Below, piece by piece: positions 13,135 through 23,425 of a stretch of DNA of 64,000 bases. The stretch's first letter is position 1; each line of letters opens with the position of its first letter. The notes beneath the pieces are model-generated. The model made no database searches, was not told the origin of the DNA, and saw nothing but the letters and a program-made list of their open reading frames with translations. Origin of the DNA: Klebsormidium nitens (lineage: Eukaryota > Streptophyta > Klebsormidiophyceae > Klebsormidiales > Klebsormidiaceae); contig DF237277.1 in the NCBI GenBank assembly GCA_000708835.1, forward strand, positions 37,949 to 101,948, read 5' to 3'. The position numbers and the translations under genes are program-made.

Positions 13135-16100
13135 CTAATGACGAGTTTTTCGAGTCACCGCTCGCTTGTCTTTCTCTTTTACAAGTCGCTTCCGCTTCTT
13201 CCCAGGCTGCTCCTTCACTTTGCAATCTTCGCAGCAGAAAGCTTCCGACCCTGCGAGCAAGAAGATAACGCACCAGTTGTATCTAGAACGCAGTTGAGCG
13301 ACGTACGTAGACAGAGATACTGGTCCGTTTCAGATACATCTAGTCCAGAAAACAAAACGACATTTTTCATGCTCGCATGCGGAGCTCGAACAAATCTATT
13401 GCTGGCCCTGTATCCTCGAGCGCACACTAGTTCAGGATTCTTACCTTCAATCGTCTCCTTTGAGTCAACACAAGTTGCATGAAAGTGCCCGCCGCAAACA
13501 GAACAAGCAAGCTGCAAAGAAACAACACTGTAAGCGCGTACGACGTGTACGTATGATTTCAACGTTTGAGTGGCTGGCAAGTTCAGATGCGTGATAGACT
13601 CATTGCAATCAAGCCCCTAGAAGATCTAGGGTTAATCGCGATAGCGAAGCACGGAATGCAATGCTAAATCTATGGAAACCTTGCTGGAAGGTGTGCTTCC
13701 ACATAGTCAGATTTAGCCTTTGATTCTAGCCAAATAATGTCGGCGAGCAGGTTGACTGCTTTGATTTCGGGCAGTGTGCAACTATGACAATACTCACCAT
13801 TAGACCATAAGGCGGATCTCCGCACGAGCATCCCGCCTGAGCTTGATCCTGGTCCTGCACGGGGATCGCGCTGGCAGGCAACTCTGAAGGATCAGCGGGT
13901 CCCAATTCGTCCAACAGGCCTGCAACGGATCTTTCATCTTCGGTTTTGCTTGCCAGCTCTCTTGTTTTCTCTTCTTGCTTCCTCTCTTTCTCGACCTCGG
14001 AACGCACCTCGGCAGCGAAGAACTCTTGCTTTGGGCCAGCGGTTTCTACTAGTGCGCCGTGCCCGACCTCAGAAACGTCTTTGCGCCCTTCTGCGGCGAA
14101 CCGCGGGGGCAGAACTTCAAGGACCTCGATACCGGGATCCGTCGTATTCCCTTCCTCGGCTGCGATTGGATGATCTCTCATCTCGCCGGGCACAACGTCA
14201 GGTCCGTCCTGTGCGACGCTTGATGGATGCAATTCCTTGCCGCCTCTCTCTTGATTGCTAGCATCCCCTTGAGGTTGTTCCGAAACCTCTCTTTGAGTTC
14301 CTTCAAGAGCCGCCGTTTCGACTGCTGCCCCACGGGGATCTGGGACGCCATCCGGCTCTTCAGGTTCGACCGCTTCACTGACGTGATTCGGGAGGGGAGG
14401 AGTCCGAGTCTGTGAAGATGGGCCCGACGATCCAGGAGGCTTGCCGAGACGAGAAAGGATGCTACTCCAGACCTTCTTTTGCTGCACGCTATCTTGCGGC
14501 ACGGATACCTCCAATTCGCTCTCCTCGTCTCTTTTTGAATCCGCTTCCTTCCCTTCCAGACGAGCAGCCGGAAGAAACGAAGGTGACTGCGTTGGCTCAC
14601 TCGCCTCCGCCGTCCGGTTCTCCACCTCTAACGCGTGTCCACTCTGAACGCTCTCTCCTTCGTTAGCAGTTGTCGTCAACCAGGACGGCGATGCTTGGTC
14701 TGATCTTCTGTCATCCTTTAGCGTCAACGGGATCGAAAAACTCAATTCGTTCTCACCTTTCCTTTCCTGATTGCGAGACGGTTTTGGATTTTGGAAATAA
14801 GGCGGCCCTGTTTCCTGTCTTCTCTCCGGCTCATTATGCGACTCCTTTGGCTCAGCAGTCATTTGGAAATCTTCAGGGGACTCGGTTGCAGCCGTTTCAG
14901 CTGCCTTACGAGGAGCAGCTTCGAGATCGCCTGCAGCTTGTTCAGAGACAAATCTAAGGCCCTCTTTTTCGGCTTCTACGGAGCTATGTTCGAAGGACGA
15001 ACGACGCTCGTTTTGGTCCTCTGACACTGCAGCGGCCTCCTCGGTAGTTCCACCTAGGTGCGCGCGCGCATGGCTGTCGATGTTCTCGGGATCTTTACGG
15101 CTAGCTTCCTTTAGCTGAGCTTCCGCGTCATCTGGATCAGTCCCTTCTTTTGTAAGGACACAGCCGCCAGTACTGGTGAGAGGGGTTGTTTTCGCCGGGG
15201 CAGCCAGCTCCGAACCCTTCTGATTGCCGTCTTCCCAGGCGTCAACGCCTTCCTCGAAAGTATCTCTCAGGTCACTTGTCTTCCATTCAATTGATTCTCC
15301 TTTGATGGATTGTGTGAAAGTGTCTGCTTCTTGAACTCTTCCTTTTGGATCATCTGAGATCTTGACGTGGTCGAGAGAACTTTGGGTGGCTTTTTCAAGC
15401 TTAAGGCGTTGGAAGTCGGTCACTGTCCCCTTGTTCAGTGTCTCTGCGCAGATATAGGAAACGATTGTCGACCCCAGAACTTCCTGTTAGCAGGCCCGGA
15501 ATGACACAACTAGGTATAAAGCGGCGTCGAGTAGCTAAGCGACAAGTCGTTCAAAGATTCTGTTACTTTCTAAGTCCCAGTAATTATCGTCGCCCAATTC
15601 ATGAAACGTGAAACGTACCAGTCAGGTGCTTGACGTCCGTTCCTCTTGAAACGGAGGACGGTTTCATACCGATGGCGTCTAGGCTCGATCTTAGTTCCGC
15701 AATCTCTCTCTTCAACTTCTCTTGTGTTTCTTCCCAATCGGCCTTCGTCTTCTCATACCTGCCAGGGGCGTCTTGACGGCTTGTCAGTTTCTTCACCGGT
15801 CGTTCAACAGATCACTACAATGAGCTTGGACCTGCCACACAGCAACGGAAGTATGCAAGAGCAATTACAGTGATTCTCGCGACTTGCATTGGTTCTGTTT
15901 ATAGAATAATTCGGGCGAAGAGTTTTGAAGGATGCACAAAGTCTCACCTAAGATTCGCCTCAGAAACTTCCGCTTTCAGACGAGCTACTGAGGCTGGATC
16001 TGGGGCTTCACTCTGGATCTGCAGAAAGAAGGGTGAAGTAAGCGACTTCAAGAGAGCTCTAGTCCCTGATGAGCTAGCAACCATTAACTTCGTGTGCAAG

Positions 16101-18749
16101 CAATGTTTGCGCACAGAAAACCATCGACTCACCTTCTCAAGTCGTTCCTTCACCTCTTCACTTTCATCTTGCATTTGGGCAGCTTTCAGTCGGTACTCGT
16201 CTAGAAGTTCTTGCTGTTTACGACAGGAATCTTCTCCTGATCTCGTCAAATTTTCCAGGTTCTTGATTCTGGAGATTAGGTCCTGCAAATAGCGGAGTGG
16301 ATATAATAAATATTACAGGTTGCGCGTCCGCGACGTCCCTTACTTATACATGCCGGCGTCTCTTTCATTTCACGGCGTTGATCTGCTGACGCGATTGAAT
16401 CGAGACCATTCTTTGCAAAGTGCCATAACCGAGCGCTCTGGCTTAGACGTGCTTACCTGTTTCTCCGTGGATATCTTTGAGATGATGATGTCCTTCAGCT
16501 CAATGACTTTCTGGACGTGTTCAGCGTCAAGGAAACAACAATTCGACTCGGAAAGCTTTTGATTGATCAAGGATCTCCATGATTCGACAGCTTATTGAAC
16601 GCGCTTGGATCATTTGTATTGAAAGGAAGGAAAGAGCGCACGACGAAATCGCGATAAAAGGATATTGAATGCATCTTCTCGTCAAGCCTGGTGTTCACGC
16701 TTGGTCCGCTGTGCCGGCTCATACACAAGCTCATGACCTCTCTGTCTTTCTGATCCATCTTGACCATGTAATCCTGGATAACCTTCGCTTGCTGCCTGAT
16801 CTTCACTGCAGTATGAAGAAGCAGTTGAGAAGAAGATCAGAAACAACATTTCTGTCCCTGAAGTGTAGAGATTCCGAAAGCACGAAGATATCATTATACA
16901 TTGAACCTTGCGCAATCTCTAGTCTTGGATGGTATTTTCAGAAAGATTAAAACACCTTATAACAGCTTGCAGTTTGGACAGCCTGTTTTCCTGTGGCAAA
17001 GCAGGCTTGAGCTTACCTACGAATCGTTCTTCAAAATCAGAGATGTAGTTGAGCCTCGTTGAAAGCTCTTGCACTGCACACGTTTCGTGAGTTCTTAGCT
17101 TTGTGTTTGAAAAACGCTCCGCTGGACTTGGCAGGCTACACGAACGAATGTCATCCTTTATTGAGACAAGGGGCAGAGATAAGGAAAGTGTTCAGGGCCT
17201 CGCATCTCCAAATCTTTTTCCAATTCGGGGTTCTTGAATGAGAACATCAATACTGCAGGCTTACCTTGCGATTGCCGCGTCTGTAGGATTTCGCAGGTTT
17301 CCTCGTAGGTTTTCTCAAGTCTTCCAATCTCCTGCATACACGAGTCAGTGGGTCTCTACGCTATGTGGCCAGCTGCAAAGTCCTGCCAACAAAGACCATC
17401 CCCGCTTAACTTGTACTGAGTCTTGAAGAAGTTATATTGTGATTTGTAATCATATTCTCATGTGGAGTCAGCACACGCAAAATCACTTCCAGGAAGCAAC
17501 ATTACTGGATTCTCGTTGACAACTTACCTTCTCAAAAGCTGCCATCAAGCCAGACTGCACCTTAATCTTCTCTCCCAGTTCAAAATGCTCTTCTTCCTTC
17601 ACTTTGAGTGACTGACGTAAACGATAGTTTTCAACCTGTTTAGAGGGCTAAGATCGTCAGGAGTGCAGCTGATCAGGGGCCTTTGATGGAGCTCAGGCCT
17701 TCAAGACAAGACAAAGCTGGCAGATTTGACTTCAGCTATTCTCTTTCCAGATGCAAGGAACTTCATTGAAGCTGCACATGCACACTCTGTTTTGTTTGCA
17801 TTTTCACAGTATCAAACTTCTCGTTGTTTCAAGCTACCTACCTTCAGCTCGTCTAACAGAGAAGTTCTCCCTGCTAGAACAGCCGTAGCTTCAGAACGAG
17901 AACATTCCTCCTTCTGCCCTAGTATCTCAAGATCTCTCTTGAGGCTGGATACCTGCGAAAGGAAAGCCCGCATGTCAAAGATTACTGAATTGCTCTGCAA
18001 GTCAGAGGATCTCGTGAATCACAAATGAAGGGAGTCCCACCCAAGTCGTGCTCTCCTATTCCTTACATGATAGATGGGGTCTTCCTTCAAATTGCTGAAT
18101 TCGTCTCAAGGACAATTCCAGCGAAGAAGCACAAGTTGCACGTACGGAAGAGGCCTCACCAGGGACTTGTGAGTGTTCTTTTTAAGTCCCTGTATTGTAC
18201 GTATGGACGGTACAGACTGTGATCATGTTCAAACGGCGGCGCGAATAAGAAGCGAGAGAAATACCAAATTCACCAGCTTACCAGGGTCCTTGCCCGCTTT
18301 TCCGCTTCGGACGCCAGCTCAGCTTTCTTTTCAAGGTCCTTCGTCCGTGCCGTGTGTGCATCTTCAGCTTCTTTCTTCTGCTCCGAAACCCTAGAGAGCT
18401 CTTCCCGTGCAGCCTTCTCTTTGTTCTGGCCAAGGTTAAACAACTTTAGCGGAGAAGGAAATGGCGTCCGCGAGCAGCGTAAGCAATAACAGCTCATTTT
18501 GGAAAAAATATGCAAAGAGGAAATGCTGAAGCGGCGTCAAGGAGCTATCTGGAGGAGCGGCGGATGTGACTTTTGCAGGGTGGGCTACATATATCTTCTC
18601 GAGTCCGGTCCGGACTCGATGATGCGCACCTGCAAAAGTTGGATCTGCGTGGCCACGTTCTTAAGACGATACTTCAGTTTGGAGAAGGAAAGTCCATTTG
18701 ATGCACTGTTGCCACCCTCGTCACTTCCCTGTCCTTCGATTCTTCGATT
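13135..18749 (-). CDS. Coiled-coil protein with C-terminal PHD-type zinc finger (5' end not found)
   Basis: I do not recognise an orthologue. Fourteen exons join in consistent phase on the minus strand: 18749-18630, 18425-18282, 17952-17842, 17635-17528, 17331-17265, 17073-17017, 16805-16738, 16510-16457, 16282-16133, 16018-15948, 15758-15619, 15422-13798, 13511-13445, 13250-13135. The first eleven encode long heptad-like, Glu/Lys/Gln/Leu-rich coiled coil, e.g. LASEAEKRARTL and QQELLDEYRLKAAQMQ. The large 1.6-kb exon is acidic and low-complexity (Ser, Glu, Pro, Ala), probably disordered. The last three exons together build a Cys4-His-Cys3 finger: CSCGDPPYGLM, then LACSVCGGHFHATC, then FCCEDC, followed by a basic tail (KKRKRLVKEKDKR). 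This resembles PHD fingers that read histone tails, so a nuclear role is inferred, not shown. About 965 residues are visible. No in-frame ATG precedes 18749, so at least one 5' exon is missing. Confidence 0.78.
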
Positions 18750-20055
18750 CTGCACGTGAACAACATTTTTGCATTTGTTTTCATCCTTCAAAGAGAAGAG
18801 GACATCCCCGGCAAAGCTCAATGGAGATTGGCACGAAGTTGGCAACGCTTAGCGGCTGCCATGAGCACAGGAAAGTGGGGCCTCTGCGTGATCAAGCGGA
18901 CGAGGAGAAGCACGCATTGATCATCACTTAGGCTTCGGTTGCCGTGAGCTTACTCCAGGGTGCCCTCGTTCCCGTTCTTCGTCTTTTTCAGGGACGGGGT
19001 CTCGGGCCATTGGCTCGTACTGCCGCTTCGATGCGCCTAGTACAAGTCACTTCGCGAACGCCAGACCAAGAGCACTGCTCTGCGTCACACGGTCCACTTT
19101 AGCTGAGCTTTCTTCTCATCGCCTAGCCGGACAGGAATCTGACTGCCTTCCTGAAACTGTTTTTAACAGGTCTAGTCTGGCAGGAGCTCCTAGGTCGCCT
19201 TGAGCTGTGTGACACACTGCAGTCGCCCCGAGCTTTTTATGCGCATAGTAGTCGGTTTGGACAAGTCATTATTGAGTCTCACTACTTTCGAATCCAACTG
19301 AAGCTCCAGGGCAGGATTCCACGGTGCGCCAGTGGAAGGACAATTGAAATACGTAGCTGCTCGTCAACCATTTCGTCAGCTTCTACTTTGGGGTTTCAAA
19401 CAGCTTATCCACTCTACGTAGTAAAGTCGTTCCGATACGGCAGACGCCCTGACGGTATAGTCGTGCTGAAGCTCTAGGAGGGCTGCGAGGGATTTGCGAC
19501 GACTGGCGATGTAAGCTTGACCTCAGGCTCATTTGCGCTCATTTGAAATCATGACAAGCATGTGATCGAGCCAGATGCGATGTCATCGTGCATACTCATC
19601 CAAATCTGTTCATATCATGCAGATACCTGCATGTTTTGCTAGAAGTCCATAACAGTATGCTAACACATCGTGACGGTGTCCAAGCGGATCCATGTAGGTA
19701 AGTAGAAGGTTGCTTTTGTCTTAATTGGGAACCGTGACCCGTGAACGGACTAAGAATACGGCCTTGAATTGCTTAACAGGGCCACGCTGTGCATGAATGA
19801 ACTCACATGCAGCCTTGAAACATGGGAATGAGATTGCATACCTATAAGGACCTAATTGCACTGGTGAAGCCATAGTACATGCCAAAAAGGGGTTCATGGT
19901 GTTTCAGCTTGCATGGTTCATAAATATTCGAATCTTATATCAAGATTGCACACAGCAATGATGCATAGCCGGCTTTGACGGTGCGAATCTTGCACAATCG
20001 TCGCGCCTTGATTCTTAGTGAATGTCGGCCGGAGGGAGACATGTTTGTGAGTTGG
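18750..20055. other. Gene-free stretch left of the retrotransposon
   Basis: About 1.3 kb upstream of the PHD-protein gene. The missing 5' exon(s) and promoter of that gene should be here, but I could not identify a convincing one. No open frame of note on either strand between about 18.93 kb and the LTR. No repeat or RNA gene seen. Confidence 0.45.
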
Positions 20056-20500
20056 TGTGACGAAATAATAAGGCTTAGCCGCAAAGGTTGCGGGTCCGGC
20101 GCGCGGAGTCGCGCGGCCGCCTAGAATACGTCGACGTGTCGTCGGTAGAGATGTCTAAACCCCGAACCCTTGATGTCACGAGGAGTTGAGTAGGACACTC
20201 ACCGAGCGGCGGTTATAGACTTGAGATAGACATGCATGAACTGGAACTGGATCGTCCTCTTTTTCTACTTATCGGATTTGGGAAGCAAGGCGCTTCGTTC
20301 TCTTCTTCTCCGCATGGCTTCCGCCATGCCTCTGGCCATCTCATGAGGTATCGTCATGGTGCTGAATGCATGAAGTAAGTCTGTGAGCATGATGTATAGA
20401 ATGGGAGTCATCTAGCTGCGCCGGTGAATACGGCTGATTGTCACTGCCGCCGCCGCCGGCGGAGAGTACCCCTTTCTTTAGCGGAGACCCCAGTTAATTT
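20056..20500 (+). repeat. 5' LTR (lacks its last 8-9 bases)
   Basis: Direct copy of 25827-26271, with a single difference (A at 20271, G at 26042). It contains a GC-rich block with CGGCGCGCGGAGTCGCGCGG, and a CCGCCGCCGCCGG tract near the 3' end. The final tcgtcaca that closes the 3' LTR is missing here. After cagttaattt the sequence passes straight into integrase-like coding sequence. Confidence 0.95.
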
Positions 20501-21331
20501 GGTGGCGAGAGTGGGATTTGAATCACGTCCCGATCGCGGCTAACAGTCCGCAGGCTAATGGTCAAGTTGAACGTTACATGCAGGTGATCAAAGCTTGTCT
20601 GCGGAAGTGTGCTCACGAGCACCCTGACAGCTGGCACCAGCATCTCTCCGGAGTCGCGTTCGATATTAGGACCACCTTTTCAGGACACCATTCAAATGTC
20701 TCCTTTTCAATGCCTTTACGGTCGTTCCCCCCTTTTACCGATCGAAATCAACAGTCTTCCTACTCGCCACGGGTTGGTGCGGCCGAACCTCAATCGCCCA
20801 GAGACCGAAGCGGAGCGCCAGCAGAGGATTAGTAACATTCACCAAGCTCAATCATCGGCCAAGGCAATGATTTTGGGCGCGTCTATTGTGCAGAGAAAGA
20901 ACTTCGCCCGATGGAACGCCACGGCGAAAAACAAGGTCGCGCTTTTGAAAAAAGGGGATTGGGTGTTAATGAAGCGGCCCGGGACGATTAGGGGTCATCG
21001 ACTCCGATGCGAAGGCCCTTACGCGTTCCTTGGGTGGCTCCCCGGTCTCAAAAACAAGAAGGCGGTTTTGCAAGACCATCTCGGGCAAAAATGGTTCCGC
21101 AACGCTCACGAGCTTTGCCGGTATTTTCCCCGTATCCAGTTCGTCCGCGAGTACCTGGAGGAGGTCCGCGCCGTGGATGGCGTCCGCCCTATGCCCAACC
21201 TTCTTATTGCCCGTTTCCTCGAGAGGAATTTCGTGGCCCCCCCTTTTGCCAGCCTCCGTTTGGAGCAGGCTATTACCAAGGTCCGCAAGCTCCATGGTTT
21301 CGTCCCCCTCCGCCGCAGTTCCACTCAATGA
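20500..21331 (+). pseudogene. Retrotransposon integrase C-terminal fragment, frameshifted
   Basis: Starting at the LTR edge, frame 1 reads a Gypsy-type integrase end: NHVPIAANSPQANGQVER, which carries the Glu of the DDE triad, then W..HLSGVAFDIRTT. Near 20,680 the homology moves to another frame, which continues SPFQCLYGRSPLLP, the usual following motif, so there is an indel. The second frame runs on through a GDWVLMKRPG motif and a beta-barrel-like domain (GPYAFLGWL...KAVLQD) to a stop at 21329-21331. The zinc-binding HHCC region and both catalytic Asp residues are missing. The fragment cannot encode active integrase. Confidence 0.85.
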
Positions 21332-21828
21332 GTCCTGCCCTCAATTTCGCAGGTTCGAAGCGTCCATACCGGCGGGGTATGAGCGAGGAAGGGCACGAGA
21401 GGAAGAAGCGGCAGCGGCGAGCGGAGGAGCGGCCCCATCGGAAGCGGGGGCCCCCTGAAACTTCGGAATCCACGGAATCCGAAGAAGTTCCATTAGTCCG
21501 GAAAAGGATGTCGCGGAAAGAGCACTCGGAAGCCACGGCTGAAGAGCAGGACGCGGCTATGGGGAGGCTGGACGAGGCCGATTTACACCGGCCCCTTGAC
21601 GTCCTGCCCGCCCCGCATCAGCCGGATCTTCGTTTTGAGGAATTGCAAGCGCCTCTTCTCGAAGTCATTCCGGCGAACCCGCGAACGGAACCCAAACGGA
21701 TGACGGAAATTGACCAAGCCCAAGCGCTGGTGGCAAGCCACAGTGCAATTGCGGGAAAGGTCTGCACCCAGTTGTTGGCCAACTGGATTTTCGTCATTGG
21801 GCATTGCTTGAAGCACGTCCGTGGTTAA
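21328..21828 (+). CDS. Retrotransposon ORF A, unknown, overlaps integrase stop (ATGA)
   Basis: The ATG at 21328-21330 overlaps the integrase stop TGA (21329-21331), forming ATGA. The predicted 166-residue product has a very basic start with an NLS-like cluster (ERKKRQRRAEERPHRKRG), then an acidic Ser/Glu patch and a more ordered C-terminal part. I do not recognise a domain. Its position inside the element and the direct overlap suggest translation coupled to the upstream frame, or a shifted continuation of the polyprotein. Confidence 0.55.
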   Translation: MSPALNFAGSKRPYRRGMSEEGHERKKRQRRAEERPHRKRGPPETSESTESEEVPLVRKRMSRKEHSEATAEEQDAAMGRLDEADLHRPLDVLPAPHQPDLRFEELQAPLLEVIPANPRTEPKRMTEIDQAQALVASHSAIAGKVCTQLLANWIFVIGHCLKHVRG

Positions 21829-21949
21829 GAGTTACATGCGCGGCTAGCCGCTAATTCAGTTCCTCATCGGGATTCTCCGGCGGATACTCCTAAGCGAAGC
21901 GTTCAATCTCCTTAGCGGACCGCATGCGGTCGAGGAGAGAGCGTATTTG

Positions 21950-23425
21950 ATGGGGGTAGCGGAGTGGGCCCGGCACGAGCGGTCCGACCCCGCGGGGAAG
22001 GACATTGATTTTTTCGTGGGGCAGTGGTCCAGCAAGATTGCTAAACGGCCAAGGCCGGCGCAATCCTTTGGACAATGGCAGTATGGGGTTTCGGCAGTTC
22101 TTACCGGGGGTCGAGTGGAGCAAGAGCTGGCAGCCATCGCACGCGATACTGCGCAGTGGTTGGACAAACCCTTAACCTTCCCCCCGTTCCTGCGGAGCGA
22201 ACTTCGAAAAGTTAAGCCCCGCGAGATCCAAGTCCCTGCCAAGCCTCACAAGACTCGGGAGTCAGTATTGGTCTTGGCGGATTGGGAGTTAGCGAGCGCT
22301 GCGTGTCCTTTTCCACGGAAGGGACTCAAGAGCGAGGGTGAGCAGACGGTCGAAGGCGCCCAGTCGGCGGGCAGGACCGATTCGCAGACGCCGTCGTTCG
22401 TGGATGTGGTGCGGCGGCGCGAGTCGAGCGGTGGCGGCCGCGGTAGAGGAGCGCGCGCGCCGACGCCCAAGAAGCAGAAGACCGGAGCCACCGAGGGCGC
22501 CCAAGGCGGGGAGGCGGAGAGCGCGCGCGCGCGACGCCGTCAGAGCCGAGGGGAGAAGTCGCGGGAGGAGTCCGGCGGAGAAATGGAAGGAGCGGGGCAG
22601 GGGCCGGCTGCTACGGTCATGACCGAGGAGCCGGCAGAAGAAAATGAAAACAACATGTTGCGCGCCTGGGAGGTGGCGAAAAGTTCGGCGGAAGACGAGT
22701 GGCTTCGCCGCGCGCGCGCGGACAAAGTCAAACGTTTTGGGACCAGGAGCGACCGGGGCGGGAAGTTTGTAGAAGAGATTCAGAAGGATGGCGTGTGGTG
22801 CAAGATCCAACGTATTGAGGGCACGCAAGAAAAGTGGGAGTCCGCCGGAATTGAGATTCCCCAGCTGCAACTAAGAGTCCACGGATTCTTACGGAACATT
22901 CTGTGGGGGGAACCGGTAGCCGAGCGGTTTGCACTTTTTATGCCGGATGAGTTCTTCTCGCAGTACGTGGACGGCACCACGGTGTCGGACCTGGGTCTCG
23001 TGGAGTTGGAACAGCTAGCTCTTGATGGAACGCTGCAGGAATGGGAAAGGAGCGCTAATCGGGGGGTCCTGTTCCAGTGGGGAATGTTAAACGACCCCAA
23101 CCAGTTGTACAGTCCACGGACTGTGTCGCTGTCAGCCTTCCAGTGCAGCTCACGCGACGAAGAGCTGGATTCTGCCTTCCACGACGTCGACCTTACGATC
23201 CCCGCGGCGGTCATCGAGCAGATCGTTTTTGATCGCAGAAAGGAGCCGCGGTGGACGAAGGATCGCGTTCGTGAGTTGCTCACGAATGAGGACTGGGGGG
23301 TTCCGGCGTGGTCGAATCTTTCGGAAGCGGACCGGAAGGATAACGACAGAGCTGCTCAACAACTCCTGGCTGCTTTAGGGGAGTCGGATAGGCGGCAAGG
23401 CCGGAAGCAACAGGGAAGAGAGTGA
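21950..23425 (+). CDS. Retrotransposon ORF B, unknown 491-residue protein
   Basis: Long uninterrupted frame between the LTRs. An N-terminal region of about 120 residues looks folded. It is followed by an Arg/Gly/Ala-rich segment with very high GC (GGGRGRGARAPTPKKQK, then repeated RAR motifs), and a C-terminal 250 residues of mixed, probably globular sequence (IPQLQLRVHGFLRNILW and LFMPDEFFSQYVDGT). I recognise no enzyme motif. A structural (Gag-like or accessory) role is inferred only from position and from the knuckle protein that follows. The TGA stop (23423-23425) overlaps the next open frame. Confidence 0.6.
   Translation: MGVAEWARHERSDPAGKDIDFFVGQWSSKIAKRPRPAQSFGQWQYGVSAVLTGGRVEQELAAIARDTAQWLDKPLTFPPFLRSELRKVKPREIQVPAKPHKTRESVLVLADWELASAACPFPRKGLKSEGEQTVEGAQSAGRTDSQTPSFVDVVRRRESSGGGRGRGARAPTPKKQKTGATEGAQGGEAESARARRRQSRGEKSREESGGEMEGAGQGPAATVMTEEPAEENENNMLRAWEVAKSSAEDEWLRRARADKVKRFGTRSDRGGKFVEEIQKDGVWCKIQRIEGTQEKWESAGIEIPQLQLRVHGFLRNILWGEPVAERFALFMPDEFFSQYVDGTTVSDLGLVELEQLALDGTLQEWERSANRGVLFQWGMLNDPNQLYSPRTVSLSAFQCSSRDEELDSAFHDVDLTIPAAVIEQIVFDRRKEPRWTKDRVRELLTNEDWGVPAWSNLSEADRKDNDRAAQQLLAALGESDRRQGRKQQGRE

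Noticed and set aside
20500-20524. A tRNA gene or tRNA-derived SINE at the LTR edge
   Set aside because: Only the T-loop-to-CCA part is present, on the minus strand; the anticodon and D arms are absent. It is better read as integrase codons or a primer-binding site.
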